Below are positions 31,901 to 41,039 of a DNA stretch of 64,000 nt, piece after piece. Source of the DNA: PALSA-612 sp963776735 (GTDB lineage Bacteria > Actinomycetota > Thermoleophilia > Gaiellales > Gaiellaceae); assembly GCA_963776735.1 (NCBI GenBank), contig CAVZNV010000017.1, forward strand, positions 1-64,000. The letters run 5' to 3'. The stretch's first letter is position 1, and the number at the start of each line of letters is the position of its first letter. The position numbers and the translations under genes are program-made. Under the pieces are notes generated by a model. It had not been told where the DNA came from. It worked only from the letters and a program-made list of their open reading frames with translations, and ran no database searches.

Positions 31901-32135
31901 AGTGATGATCGGACGTGCGCACGGTCGCCATTAGCCTCAGCCGGCCCCAAACCGGCAACACCCGTGCGAGGTCTATCGCAGTGTCGCGCGAACCGATACA
32001 ACGGGAACGTGCCGAAGTTGCGGCATGTCGCCGGGCTTCGCTGACGACCTCGGCGGCGTTCGCGAACGCCTCCCGCGACCTCGTAGGCAGCTTGGCCAGG
32101 TCGCGCGGCCCGCTGATCCGCACCCGGCGGGCCAT
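31878..32135 (-). pseudogene. Possible small DNA-associated protein, probably decayed
   Basis: ATG 32135 shares bases with the stop of the ParB-like remnant upstream (TAATG). The first 45 residues (MARRVRISGPRDLAKLPTRS then REAFANAAEVVSEARRHAA) look like a genuine small protein found beside ParB-like genes. The remaining 40 residues look like frame-slipped sequence, so this is probably a truncated remnant. Confidence 0.35.
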
Positions 32136-32820
32136 TACTGCTCCTCCCCGCGGTAGCCGAGTAACCGGGCGACCGCGAGCAGGTTGCTGGCGCCGGTACC
32201 GATCCGGGCGGCCAGCTCGGCCGCCTCGTCTGGGGAGAGTTGTTCGCGGGCGGCGGCGGCGAGCTGCTCGGCGCCCGGCTGCGCCAGCTTGAACTGCTCC
32301 TCCAGCGAGATCGCGATCCGTCGCAGGTAGGAGACGGCGCGGCGGCGAGGCCGCTACCTCGCTGCCGCCGAGTGCGCCTGCCAGCTTGTCCTGCAGCCAG
32401 TCGGCGCCGCTCTGCTCGGGTAGTTCCCCGGCCGGGCGGGTGCGCGGTCGGTAGGTGTAGCCGCCCTCCCTTTCACCTGCCCGTGTGTCGGTCTGGCGGA
32501 TATCGCCAGATGCCGCCAAGGCAGTGCGGAGCCGCTCGACCGTCTGATGGTTCAGCCCAGAGGCCGTGCCGACCGACCGGGACGAACGCTCGGGCTGTTG
32601 GCGCAGCTGCCGCATTGCCTCCAGCCGCCGGTCTGAGCGTCAACGGCCGGCCGTGCTGCGCGTTCAACTGGAATGCGAACGACCGGAGGTCCTGCCCGGG
32701 CTCGGGACTGACTCGCCTGACCTGGATGTGACTGAACCGCAGCTGCTGTGCGGCGGCGAGGCGGTGGAAGCCGTCGATCCCCCAACCGACGATAACGCGG
32801 GGGTGGCGCATTTTCGCAAG
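32135..32820 (-). pseudogene. Broken ParB/StrR-like regulator gene
   Basis: Pieces of one protein lie in three frames. WGIDGFHRLAAAQQL and SFAFQLNAQHGRPLTL (about 32640-32790) match the ParB-nuclease/StrR core 'DGxHR..AA ... N..HG.PLTL'. Then SSRSVGTASGLNHQTVERLR (about 32530-32590) is the following helix-turn-helix, and LSPDEAAELAARIGTGASNL (about 32170-32235) the C-terminal helices. At least two frameshifts separate them and the N-terminus is missing near 32820, where a dispersed repeat starts. StrR-type proteins activate secondary-metabolite genes; none remain here. Confidence 0.55.
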
Positions 32821-32869
32821 GGCCTAACTCTCTTCCCGTCAAACGGAGCTGACGCCGCCTGAGTGGCCG

Positions 32870-33400
32870 TCAGGAGCCGAGAGCGTCGTACGCGGACGGA
32901 TAGACGATCCGACCGGCGAGGTCCGGGCGGTATCCCGGGAGCCGCTTGACCATGAACGCCTCGTCGAGCATCAGGTACGGAGCGACGAATCCGAGCGCAC
33001 TCGCCCGCTCGAAGCCGAAGCGAGGGTAGTACGCGGGATGGCCCTGGACCATCACGGCAGGCTCGCCCGCTTCTTCGGCGCGGCCGAGCGCGTCCCGGAT
33101 CAGCCGTGTCCCCACACCGATGCGCTGGCGGTCGGGCCGAACCGACATCGGCGTGAGATTGAGGACCTTCGTACGGGATCCGCCTTCGACGCCGACCCAG
33201 CTCAGCATCATGTGCGCGATCACACCGGAGGAGTCCTCGGCGACCAGCGCCAGCTCCGGAACGAACTGCTCCGACACCCGGATGCGCTCGACGAACTCGG
33301 CGACGTCGTCGGCTTGACCGGCAAATGCCGCGCGGACCACCGCTGCGATCGCGGGACCATCCGCGTCGCGTTCCGGACGGATGACGACGCTCTCCGGCAC
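32870..33400 (-). CDS. GNAT-family N-acetyltransferase
   Basis: This 176-residue protein is modelled from GTG 33400, where the fold begins (VVIRPERDADGPAIAAVV). Motif A for acetyl-CoA binding is VRPDRQRIGVGTRLIRDAL (Q/R-x2-G-x-G/A). GHPAYYPRFGFERASALGF is the motif-B region typical of predicted N-acetyltransferases of the YhbS type. The acceptor is unknown. It is divergent from the methyltransferase at 33437 with only 36 bases between starts. Confidence 0.85.
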   Translation of the reverse strand: MPESVVIRPERDADGPAIAAVVRAAFAGQADDVAEFVERIRVSEQFVPELALVAEDSSGVIAHMMLSWVGVEGGSRTKVLNLTPMSVRPDRQRIGVGTRLIRDALGRAEEAGEPAVMVQGHPAYYPRFGFERASALGFVAPYLMLDEAFMVKRLPGYRPDLAGRIVYPSAYDALGS

Positions 33401-33436
33401 GGGTGGCGATGGTACAGAGAGGGGTAGGCTGACCCC

Positions 33437-34219
33437 GTGGGACAGGCCGAACGCCTCCTTCTCAGCTCGTCGTTCGGCGCCGCGGCGACTGCCTACGCCG
33501 AGCACCGCCCGGACTACGCGCACGCCGCCGTGCGCTGGGCGCTCGAACGCGCGCCCGGCCCGCGGGTGCTCGACCTCGGCGCGGGAACCGGCAAGCTGAC
33601 CGCCACGCTGGTCGCGCTCGGCGCCGAGGTCGTCGCGGTCGAGCCCGACCCGGCGATGCTGGCCGAGCTGCGCCGAGCCGTGCCGGCCGTCCGCGCCTCG
33701 CCGGGCAGTGCCGAGTCGGTGCCGCTGCCGGATGGGTCCGTCGACGCGGTGGTGGCCGGCAATGCCATGCACTGGTTCGACCTGGACGTCGCGGGACCCG
33801 AGCTCGCAAGGGTTCTCGTACCCGGCGGGACTCTGGCCGGCCTGTGGAACGTCTTCGACGACCGGGTCGACTGGGTCGCAGGACTCGAGCGGGTCGGCGG
33901 ACGCGCGGCGATTGGCTCGCGGGACACGTTCAGCAGCTGGCGCGCCGACGCGGCCGAAGCGCACTTCCCGGACCTCGGCTCCGTGGCTCGGTTCGGCTCG
34001 CCGGAGCGGGCCGAGTTCGAGCACGGGCAGCGCCGGACTGCCGACTCCCTCGTGGCGACGCTGGGGACGAAGGCGGGAATGCTGGTCATGCCGGAACGGC
34101 AACGCGAGGCCACGCTCGCCCGGATCCGCGCGTACCTCGCGAGCAGACCGGAGGCGGCGAGCGGCGAGTTCACGCTGCCGATGCTGACCGTCGTGCTCCG
34201 CGTCCGGCGGGGTCGATGA
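33437..34219 (+). CDS. Class I SAM-dependent methyltransferase (Methyltransf_11 type)
   Basis: This 260-residue protein starts at GTG 33437. Motif I is VLDLGAGTGKLTATL, followed by the acidic strand end AVEPDPAMLAELRRAVP, SAESVPLPDGSVDAVVAGNA (motif II) and MHWFDLDVAGPELARVLVPG (motif III). This is the layout of small-molecule methyltransferases related to UbiE and trans-aconitate methyltransferase. Substrate unknown. Confidence 0.85.
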   Translation: MGQAERLLLSSSFGAAATAYAEHRPDYAHAAVRWALERAPGPRVLDLGAGTGKLTATLVALGAEVVAVEPDPAMLAELRRAVPAVRASPGSAESVPLPDGSVDAVVAGNAMHWFDLDVAGPELARVLVPGGTLAGLWNVFDDRVDWVAGLERVGGRAAIGSRDTFSSWRADAAEAHFPDLGSVARFGSPERAEFEHGQRRTADSLVATLGTKAGMLVMPERQREATLARIRAYLASRPEAASGEFTLPMLTVVLRVRRGR

Positions 34220-34287
34220 GTTCTCGCTGATCTGCCGGTCTCTAACGCGTACGGATCCGGACAGCGCCGAGAACTCCAGGAGGCAGG

Positions 34288-34962
34288 ATGAAGCTTCTTC
34301 TCACTTCAAGCGGCATCAGCAACGCGAGCATCCACGACGCGCTGGTCGACCTGCTGGGCAAGCCGATTGCCGAGTCCAGCGCCCTCTGCATCCCCACAGG
34401 GGTGCAGCCCTTCCCCGGCGGGCCTGCACACGTCTACCGGTTCATCAGCGGAGCGACCCTCGCCCCGATGTGCGGACTCGGCTGGAAGTCCCTGGGCGTC
34501 CTGGAGCTGACCGCGCTTCCCGGCATCAGAGAGGAGCATTGGGTTCCTGCTGTCCAGGAGACCGATGCGCTGCTGGTCTGGGGCGGCAGTCCCATGTATC
34601 TGTGCTACTGGATGCGGCAATCCGGGCTGGCCGACCTCCTGCCGTCCCTGCGGCCCGACACGGTCTATGTCGGCACGAGCGGCGGAGCAATGGTCGCGAC
34701 TCCCGACTTCGGAGGAACGACATACGACGACAGCGATCTGCTCACCGCCAGCGACGACGCGCTGGGTCTGGTCGATTTCTCGGTGTTTCCGCACCTCAAT
34801 CGCAAGGACGGCCTTCCCCCGTGCCCCCTGGAAGAGATCGAAGCGTGGGCCGCGGGGCTGTCGGTGCCGGCGTACGTGATCGACGACGACACGGCGATCA
34901 AGGTGGTCGACGGCTCCGTCGAGGTCATCTCCGAGGGAACCTGGAAGCTGATCGGCCGGTGA
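34288..34962 (+). CDS. Peptidase E-like (S51 family) protein
   Basis: This 224-residue protein starts at ATG 34288 with an AGGAGG ribosome site. Residues around ETDALLVWGGSPMYLCYWM and VYVGTSGGAMVATPDF contain the serine nucleophile elbow (GTSGGAM) of the S51 class I glutamine-amidotransferase-like fold. FSVFPHLNRKDG supplies the conserved His region. Members are Asp-specific dipeptidases or of unknown role. Confidence 0.8.
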   Translation: MKLLLTSSGISNASIHDALVDLLGKPIAESSALCIPTGVQPFPGGPAHVYRFISGATLAPMCGLGWKSLGVLELTALPGIREEHWVPAVQETDALLVWGGSPMYLCYWMRQSGLADLLPSLRPDTVYVGTSGGAMVATPDFGGTTYDDSDLLTASDDALGLVDFSVFPHLNRKDGLPPCPLEEIEAWAAGLSVPAYVIDDDTAIKVVDGSVEVISEGTWKLIGR

Positions 34963-35028
34963 GCACTCGACAGGCTGCGTGCAGCTGCGGGCAGCTCCGG
35001 CTCACGGTCGAGGGCTACCCGACGGGAT
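34959..35028 (+). pseudogene. N-terminal remnant of a GFA-family zinc protein
   Basis: GTG 34959 overlaps the peptidase stop by 4 bases and opens VSTRQAACSCGQLRLTVEG, the typical start of glutathione-dependent formaldehyde-activating (GFA-like) proteins with their first C-x-C zinc ligands. After about 23 codons the similarity ends and the frame runs into unrelated antisense sequence of the next gene. The remaining 100 or so residues, including the other zinc ligands, are missing. Confidence 0.5.
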
Positions 35029-35061
35029 CGAACACGAGGCGTAGCCGAGGGAGAGGCGCGG

Positions 35062-35553
35062 TCACGCGGCGACGCGGAAGGCGAAGCCTGCCTCGAAGCG
35101 CTTCCCGTGCGGCGGCGTGACCTGCAAACTCGCGCGCCAGCGGCCGACGGTCAGGATCGGCGTCGTGTGCGCGTAGACACCTGGCACGGTCGGCCGGAGC
35201 GGTGTCGAGAGCCCGCGCATCGCCGGCATCGCGGGCATCGCGAACGTGACCCGAACGCGGGCGCCGTCGACCGAGCGGCCGTCCCGGACCAGCTCGACGG
35301 TCATCGTCGTCTGCCGACCGATGCGCTTCGGGAGCGCCCGAACCTGCAGCTCGTAGGCGCCGGCGTGCAAGAGCCTGATCCCGGCCGGAGAGGCCGGTCG
35401 GGCCGCGGCCTCCGACGACCCGAAGACCTGGCTCCGGGAGGCGAGAGCGGCGACGGTCACGAAGACGAGGGCGACGACAAAGCCCGCATACGCGGCGGCC
35501 CAGAAACGTGCAGGTACCGGATCCGTCGCGTGAGCCGGTGCGTGGAGCTGCAT
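35062..35553 (-). CDS. Membrane-anchored YtkA/FixH-like protein
   Basis: This 163-residue protein has one N-terminal transmembrane helix (FWAAAYAGFVVALVFVTVAA) followed by an extracytoplasmic beta-sandwich: TTMTVELVRDGRSVDGARVR, then VTFAMPAMPAMRGLSTPLRP and GVYAHTTPILTVGRWRASLQ. The Met/Pro-rich strand 'FAMPAMPAM' before a 'L....pG.Y......m.G.W...l' pattern is the YtkA-like signature, seen near copper and respiratory genes. The methionines might bind copper. It is a single gene here, with no partners. Confidence 0.75.
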   Translation of the reverse strand: MQLHAPAHATDPVPARFWAAAYAGFVVALVFVTVAALASRSQVFGSSEAAARPASPAGIRLLHAGAYELQVRALPKRIGRQTTMTVELVRDGRSVDGARVRVTFAMPAMPAMRGLSTPLRPTVPGVYAHTTPILTVGRWRASLQVTPPHGKRFEAGFAFRVAA

Positions 35554-35720
35554 GTGCGCACGATGCCCGCCGGCGGGCTACGCGGAATGCGTTGTTCCTC
35601 CGATCGGCGGTGCGGAAAACCACTGATGCCCTGCGGCTCGCCGTCGTGCGACTCTGAGATCGCGTAGCGACCACGAACCACCTCGTCGCTAGCGCGAACA
35701 TAGCCCTGTTTGAAGGCAAG

Positions 35721-35760
35721 AAGACCCCCGGTCGTCCTTCCCAGACCAGCCGGGGGTCTT
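35721..35760 (+). terminator. Strong intrinsic terminator
   Basis: aagacccccgg and ccgggggtctt form an 11-bp perfect stem. In plus direction it is followed by cgcttt. It lies upstream of the gene at 35810, in a gap that holds no other gene on the plus strand, so its donor transcript is unclear. It could also act for minus-strand transcription entering from 36 kb. Confidence 0.7.
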
Positions 35761-35809
35761 CGCTTTGGGGGCACTAACTTTTTGCGCTTTCTCCAGTCTT
35801 TTGTGTCAC

Positions 35810-36376
35810 GTGTTGGCAGGTCTCCGGAACTCGCCGCGGCGGCAACGACGACTCTTCTTCGCCAGCCTCGTCTTGCTCGCGGCCGGAATCGCAGCGCTGC
35901 TCGCGGTCGTCGTGCTGCCGAGCAAGCAGAACGCGCTCGACACGCCGATCTCGAGCGTCCCGGCGCAGGTGGTGAAGAAGGATCCGGTCGCGCCCGTCGA
36001 CCCGGTCGCGATCGCGATCGGCCGTGAGTTCCTGTCCACGGCCGTCGTCCGCAAGAACCTGGACTGGGCGTACGACCACGTGCACGCGGACATGAAGGGA
36101 CGGATGTCGCGCCGGGAGTGGGACAGAGGGAACATCCCGGTCGTCCCGTTCGACGCCCAGAACGCGAAGACGACGGCCTTCATCCCCGTCTTCCACCTGC
36201 GGGAGGAGGTCGAGTTCGTCGTCTTCCTCGTCCCGAAGCGACACGCGGTCTACGCCGGTGATCAGCCGCGCCAGTTCTTCATCGCCTTGCGTCGCGAGCG
36301 CGACGCTCCCGGCGGACGCTGGCTCGTGAGCTACTTCGAGCCGGACTGGAAGCCGCCGCTCCTCCTCCAGCAGTAG
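35810..36376 (+). CDS. Membrane-anchored hypothetical protein
   Basis: This 188-residue protein is modelled from GTG 35810; a TTG at 35765 is possible but overlaps the terminator end. One transmembrane helix (LFFASLVLLAAGIAALLAVV) is followed by an extracytoplasmic part with IAIGREFLSTAVVRKNLDWA and WLVSYFEPDW, reminiscent of NTF2-like domains in other actinobacterial membrane proteins. Function unknown. Confidence 0.65.
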   Translation: MLAGLRNSPRRQRRLFFASLVLLAAGIAALLAVVVLPSKQNALDTPISSVPAQVVKKDPVAPVDPVAIAIGREFLSTAVVRKNLDWAYDHVHADMKGRMSRREWDRGNIPVVPFDAQNAKTTAFIPVFHLREEVEFVVFLVPKRHAVYAGDQPRQFFIALRRERDAPGGRWLVSYFEPDWKPPLLLQQ

Positions 36377-36410
36377 CGGCGCCAATCGTCAGTTCACAGA
36401 ACGTCCGTCG

Positions 36411-37910
36411 CTACGGAGTCAACCTCGCGAAGTAGACGTCCGTCGGGTTGCCCGGCGTCGTCGTCGCCTGGTCGAAGACCGAGCCGAACGCCGCCCCGTC
36501 CGTGACCAGTCCCTCGTAGTCGCCGAAGAAGTAGCCGCCCGCGAACGGCGCCTGCTCGAGATCGCTCGGGCCTGCGACGTGGGACTCCGTCCACGAGGCC
36601 GGGCTCGTGCAGGCCGCGTGGCAGGCGACGAACCACTGATCGGTCGGAAGGCCCGGCGCCGGCGTGTTGTTCCGGAGGTCGTAGTACGTGACGCCGACCG
36701 TCCCGTCCGAGGCGACCTTGACGGTCGGCGTGAACGCCTGCTGGTCGTCGAGCGGGATGTTCGTCGGCGTCTTGTCGATCTGCACGGGGCTCGACCACGT
36801 CTGGCCGCCGTCCGTCGACTCCGAGAACTGGATCGCGTCGATACCCGGAGTCGGGACGTCGTCCTCCCAGACCGCGTACATCGCGCCAGAGCTTGCATCG
36901 ACGGCGAAGTCGGGCAGCGCACCGCTGCGGATCGGGTTGCCGTTGTCGGGATCGAACGGGCCGAGGAAGCTCGGATCGAGCGTTGCGACCGTGACCGCGT
37001 GCTTCGACCACGTCACGCCGCGGTTCCCGGAGAAGATCACATTGACGCTCAGCCCGGTGAGATCGCCGCCGGGCGTCTCCCCCTGCTCGAACCCGTCCAC
37101 GAGTGTCTGGTTGGGAAGCACGTTGACGATGTTCCCGATCGTGAAGTTCTCCGAGCTGGGGTCGTAGACGGAGCGCGCCGGCGACCACGTCGCCCCGCCG
37201 TTGGTCGTCCGCGAGAACCACGTTTGCTGGACGTTGACCGGCCCGCGAAGCGGCTGGGCGTCGTGACCCGATCCGCCCTGCACGGCCACGAAGCGGTCCC
37301 AGACCACGTAGACGACGTTCGAGTTGTAGGGGTCGGCCGTGATCGACTGCTTGTCGTCGCCGTCGGTGTTGTCGACGACGATCGGCGTCGGCTTGCTCCA
37401 GGTGAGCCCGCCGTTGCTCGAGCTCGACACGAGCACGCCGTTGTGCTGGTCGAAGGCGTCGAAGACGAGCCAGGCGCCGTACAGCTTCCCGTTCGGGGCG
37501 AAGCTGACCCAGGGATCGGAGGCACGGTCGAAGGTGCCGCCGGAGCATTTCGTGATGCCGGGAACCGGCATCGGCGTCCACGTCGCGCCACCGTCGAAGG
37601 TGGCGCTCGAGCCGAGGCCGCGACCGCCACCGCCCGCCCAGCGATCCTCCTGGTAGACGGCGAGGATGTTCCGAGGGTTCGCCGGGTTGATCGCCGCGCG
37701 AGGCTCCGGTTCCGTCAGCGGATACAGGGTGTCAGACGTCTCCTGCTGAGCCGCCCGGTCGGCGGTGCAGGCGGCGAAGGGATCGGTCGACGGCGAGACG
37801 TCGACTGCGGGTCCGGCGGTGTAGGTAGTCGCGGCGGCGATCCCACCGGCGAAGAGGAGCGCACAGAGCGCAAGCGTCGGCAGAGCCAGCCGGCGAACCG
37901 GTGTCTTCAT
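36411..37910 (-). CDS. Secreted BNR-repeat (sialidase-like) protein
   Basis: This 499-residue protein has a signal peptide (LALPTLALCALLFAGGIAAA). At least four Asp-box/BNR motifs are visible (ATFDGGATW, SSNGGLTWS, TTNGGATWS, ESTDGGQTWS), spaced as in a six-bladed beta-propeller. No complete sialidase active site (RIP motif with the arginine triad) is evident, so glycosidase activity is uncertain; many such proteins are simply secreted propellers. It may share a transcript with the gene at 37929, whose stop is 18 bases upstream. Confidence 0.75.
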   Translation of the reverse strand: MKTPVRRLALPTLALCALLFAGGIAAATTYTAGPAVDVSPSTDPFAACTADRAAQQETSDTLYPLTEPEPRAAINPANPRNILAVYQEDRWAGGGGRGLGSSATFDGGATWTPMPVPGITKCSGGTFDRASDPWVSFAPNGKLYGAWLVFDAFDQHNGVLVSSSSNGGLTWSKPTPIVVDNTDGDDKQSITADPYNSNVVYVVWDRFVAVQGGSGHDAQPLRGPVNVQQTWFSRTTNGGATWSPARSVYDPSSENFTIGNIVNVLPNQTLVDGFEQGETPGGDLTGLSVNVIFSGNRGVTWSKHAVTVATLDPSFLGPFDPDNGNPIRSGALPDFAVDASSGAMYAVWEDDVPTPGIDAIQFSESTDGGQTWSSPVQIDKTPTNIPLDDQQAFTPTVKVASDGTVGVTYYDLRNNTPAPGLPTDQWFVACHAACTSPASWTESHVAGPSDLEQAPFAGGYFFGDYEGLVTDGAAFGSVFDQATTTPGNPTDVYFARLTP

Positions 37911-37928
37911 CCTGTCGCGCGTTTCGCG

Positions 37929-39947
37929 CTACGGGCCGTGCGGTGGCCCACGGACGCCGTTCGGCACCAGTGGGCCGGCCTTGAACAGCCTGCGCGTGTT
38001 GGTGATCGTGCAGTAGGTCGTACTGCCGTTCGTGACGTGGATGCCGCTCAGGCTCGTTGCGTAGGCAGCCGAGCCGTCGGAGCAGGAGATCCGCGCCTGG
38101 TAGTTGCCCAGGTTCGCGTTCGTGCCGGCCGTCTCGGAGACGGTGTGGGTCCCCTGGGTGACGGCGACCGCGCCCGTGGTGCCGTTGTTGCCGACATTGG
38201 CCGCGTACGTGGTGCCGTCGATCTTGAGGTTGAACTTGGCCGGGTCGGCGGAGTTCGAGATCAGCTTCTTCGTGACGACGAGGTTTCCGGTGACCGGGAA
38301 GTTCGCGATCTCACCCTTCTCGGTCGGGGTCATGCAGTCGAGCGCATGGGTGTCGGCGAGCGAAGCGAGAGACGCCGACTTGCTCATCGACGCCGCCTTG
38401 GACGGCTGGACAGCCGCAAAGTTCATGAGGATCCGGGTCTGCCCGGGCTGCAGCGTCAGCGTGTAGCCCCAGTACGGGTTGTCGTCACCGTTCGCGAAGT
38501 TGACGCCGGCGAGGGGCACCGACGCGCCCGCGCCCTGCAAGACATGACCGAGCCGCGGGTCGCTCGAGGTCGTGCCGGAGTAGTTCTGGAACGTGGACAC
38601 CCACGTGTCGCTCGTCTGCGCGGCCTGATCCCCGGACGAACTGCCGGTGATGACCGTGTTCGAGTCCGAGCCGAGGTTGTTCGCGATCACGAGGGTCTCC
38701 GTGATCGGCGACCCACCAGTGTTCTTGAGGACGTCCAGCCAGCGCGCGAAGGCGTCGTTGTCGGGCACGAACACCTTCCGCGACATCTGGAGATTTCCGA
38801 CTGTCTGGACCGGGAAGTCGACCTGGCGGTTGACGCCGCTGATGCTGCCCAGGCACTCGGTCGTCGCCGGCCCGTTCTTGTTGTAGATCTGGAAGTTCGC
38901 ATTCCCGGTCTCGCACGTGGCAACCGTGTTGTTGTCCGAGATGCACATCGTGTTGTAGCCGTCGTAGGCGTCGTTGAGCGTCGACTGGGTGGTGCCGCCG
39001 TTGAGCGTTGACGCGCTCACGGCGTGGGTGTACGACGCCTCGCTCATCGCACCGCTAGCACTCGAGCTCGTCGAGAACGTGATGTCGGTGTTGATGAAGT
39101 ATTTGACGCCCGCGTTGTCGATGAGCGGTTGCGAGCCGGTGGCGAACGGGTTCACGACGTTGTCGCCGCGGATCTCGCTCGAGCCGAGCTTGTTCTTCTC
39201 GGGCTTGCGGGTGTGCGGAGCCGTCGGCGCGAACGCGGCGTTGTCACCGGCGATCTGCGCAGCAGAGAGCGTGTGGCCCGCGCCGAAGTCCGGCAGCGCA
39301 GCGCCTGCGCTTCCCGCCTGCACGGTGGCGGCGGCGATGCACGGAACCGCGATCGCCGCGGCGGCCCCGATCCTCGCGACGCTTCGCTTCGTCCGGCCGC
39401 GCTCGATTCCTGCGGGCGCCGCCAGCGGCGACGGTGAGAGGATGCGATCCCGGTACCACGCGGCGAGCCGGTCGATCTCGTCCTGCGGCTTGCTGACGAC
39501 ATCGAGTTCGGCTCGGTCGAGCCGCCTGCTCGCGACGCGTGCCACGAAGAGGTTCCACGGCATCCCCGACTCGCTCTCGTCGACGACGAGCAGCGACGGC
39601 ACGGACACCTGACCGAGCTTCGACCAGGCCGAGCCGATCCGCCCGTTCCAGGCGATCATGCCGTCGAGATCGCCCGACAGGGACGCGACCCAGCCGGCTG
39701 CCGCGGCCTTGCCCTGGCCGAGGTAGGCGACGGGAATGTCCCCGATCTCGCGGCGAATCTCGTCGGCTGCGGCTCGGACGCACTCTGCGGCTGCCGATCC
39801 GCCCGACGGCAGGTCGACCGTCAGCGTCGCGATGCCTGCGTCATGCAGAGCCGAAAAGGTCTCGACGAACGGCGACCCGTCGTCCTTGCTCGGACGGCGC
39901 CCGACGAGGAGCCAGGCTTCGGGTCGTGTTCGCGGTCCAGGAGTCAC
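37929..39947 (-). CDS. Chimeric protein: hydrolase-like domain, membrane segment, surface-adhesin-type domains
   Basis: This 672-residue protein starts at GTG 39947. Residues 1-170 resemble a dienelactone-hydrolase/alpha-beta fold, but the nucleophile elbow reads YLGQGKAAAAG instead of G-x-S/C-x-G, so it is probably inactive. A hydrophobic stretch at about 187-216 should cross the membrane. Residues 220-560 are Ser/Thr/Asn-rich with paired cysteines (MCISDNNTVATCETGN). Residues about 575-655 form a prealbumin-like repeat (NLVVTKKLISNSADPAKFNL ... VTQGTHTVSETAG) as in SpaA-type surface proteins. A cytosolic hydrolase-like part fused to an exported adhesin-like part is unusual. Confidence 0.7.
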   Translation of the reverse strand: MTPGPRTRPEAWLLVGRRPSKDDGSPFVETFSALHDAGIATLTVDLPSGGSAAAECVRAAADEIRREIGDIPVAYLGQGKAAAAGWVASLSGDLDGMIAWNGRIGSAWSKLGQVSVPSLLVVDESESGMPWNLFVARVASRRLDRAELDVVSKPQDEIDRLAAWYRDRILSPSPLAAPAGIERGRTKRSVARIGAAAAIAVPCIAAATVQAGSAGAALPDFGAGHTLSAAQIAGDNAAFAPTAPHTRKPEKNKLGSSEIRGDNVVNPFATGSQPLIDNAGVKYFINTDITFSTSSSASGAMSEASYTHAVSASTLNGGTTQSTLNDAYDGYNTMCISDNNTVATCETGNANFQIYNKNGPATTECLGSISGVNRQVDFPVQTVGNLQMSRKVFVPDNDAFARWLDVLKNTGGSPITETLVIANNLGSDSNTVITGSSSGDQAAQTSDTWVSTFQNYSGTTSSDPRLGHVLQGAGASVPLAGVNFANGDDNPYWGYTLTLQPGQTRILMNFAAVQPSKAASMSKSASLASLADTHALDCMTPTEKGEIANFPVTGNLVVTKKLISNSADPAKFNLKIDGTTYAANVGNNGTTGAVAVTQGTHTVSETAGTNANLGNYQARISCSDGSAAYATSLSGIHVTNGSTTYCTITNTRRLFKAGPLVPNGVRGPPHGP

Positions 39948-39980
39948 GCGAACGACCCTACGCGTAGAGCGTGCCTCACG

Positions 39981-41039
39981 TCAAACGATTCTCGGAACGG
40001 TCACGAGCTCCTGCACGTCGTCCCCCATAAAGGGGACAGCCGCCGCAGAGCCCACGCCGGGCAGAAGCGCCAGTGCGTGGACCTCCCGCGACCCTCCCTT
40101 GAACTCGAGCGAGTGCTCGACGCGGCCGGACGAGAGCTCGACGACGTAGATCCCGGTGCGGCCTTCGGCATCGGCGCCCGAGAGGCGATCCGCGAGCGGC
40201 AGGCTCGCGAAGCTCTCGTTCCGCGCAGCCCGGGACGTCGCCACGACTGCGCAGTCTCCGTGGAGGGCCAGCCCGCGCGCGAATCCGGCCAACTCCGTCA
40301 CGCGCGTGACGGCTCCGTCGGCCGGATCGACGGTCGCAAGCTCCCCGGAGCCGCCGAGGCAGAGCCACACCAGCCCGTCGCGCAGCACCGGCGAGAATGG
40401 CATCGAAAGACCGCTCGCGACCACGTCGCCGGTCTCCACCGCGACGACGACGCCCCCATCTCGCTGCACCGCCTGCCAGCCAGCAGGCTCGTCGCTCCGG
40501 CTTCCGCTCGTCACGAACGCCGGCTTCCCGGCGGCCATTGCGAGACCGCTCAGCCCGCAGCGGTCCTCCGGTGCGAGCTCGGAGACGAACGGCGGAGCCC
40601 AGGTCGCCTCGAAGCTCAGGCGCGAACTGGGAATGCTCAGGCACGAGAAGAGGCCGTTGACGAAGACGACGCTCTCATCGTCCGTCACGGCCAGGTCCCG
40701 GACGAAGAGCTTCCCTGTCGTCCACGCCGTCTGCGGCAGAAAGAGGTGGTCGTGCCCGTCCTCGGTTCGCTGCCCGGCGGGAAGGCCGTTCTCGAGGCGC
40801 CAGATCTGGTAGCGCGTGGCCAGGAACAGCGTCGTCGAGCCGACGGCGGCCAGGGCCAGGCACGTGCCGAACTGCCGGTCGACCACGGTGAGCGACCCGT
40901 CCTCGCCGCGCCCTGCGAAGCAGAGGCTGTTGCCCTTCGAGAACGCGATGCACAGCTGCTCGCGCTCGAGCCACTCCGCGAAGCCGGGCGACGCCTCGAC
41001 CTCGTCGAACTCGAGCCTGACGAGTTCGAAGTCGCTCAT
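39981..41039 (-). CDS. TIGR03032-family protein (second copy)
   Basis: This 352-residue protein is modelled from ATG 41039, overlapping the stop of its paralogue by 4 bases. Family features are FAEWLEREQLCIAFSKGNSL at the N-terminus, TRYQIWRLENGLPAG, the CHD-like position (here VRDLAVTDDESVVFVN) and SGLSMPFSPVLRDGLVWLCL. The TIGR03032/DUF4915 family is predicted to form a beta-propeller and its role is unknown. It shares about 40 percent identity with the protein encoded upstream. Confidence 0.8.
   Translation of the reverse strand: MSDFELVRLEFDEVEASPGFAEWLEREQLCIAFSKGNSLCFAGRGEDGSLTVVDRQFGTCLALAAVGSTTLFLATRYQIWRLENGLPAGQRTEDGHDHLFLPQTAWTTGKLFVRDLAVTDDESVVFVNGLFSCLSIPSSRLSFEATWAPPFVSELAPEDRCGLSGLAMAAGKPAFVTSGSRSDEPAGWQAVQRDGGVVVAVETGDVVASGLSMPFSPVLRDGLVWLCLGGSGELATVDPADGAVTRVTELAGFARGLALHGDCAVVATSRAARNESFASLPLADRLSGADAEGRTGIYVVELSSGRVEHSLEFKGGSREVHALALLPGVGSAAAVPFMGDDVQELVTVPRIV

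Noticed and set aside
36579..39011. An 810-codon plus-strand frame opposite the BNR protein
   Set aside because: Composition typical of antisense of high-GC genes; no motifs and no ribosome site.
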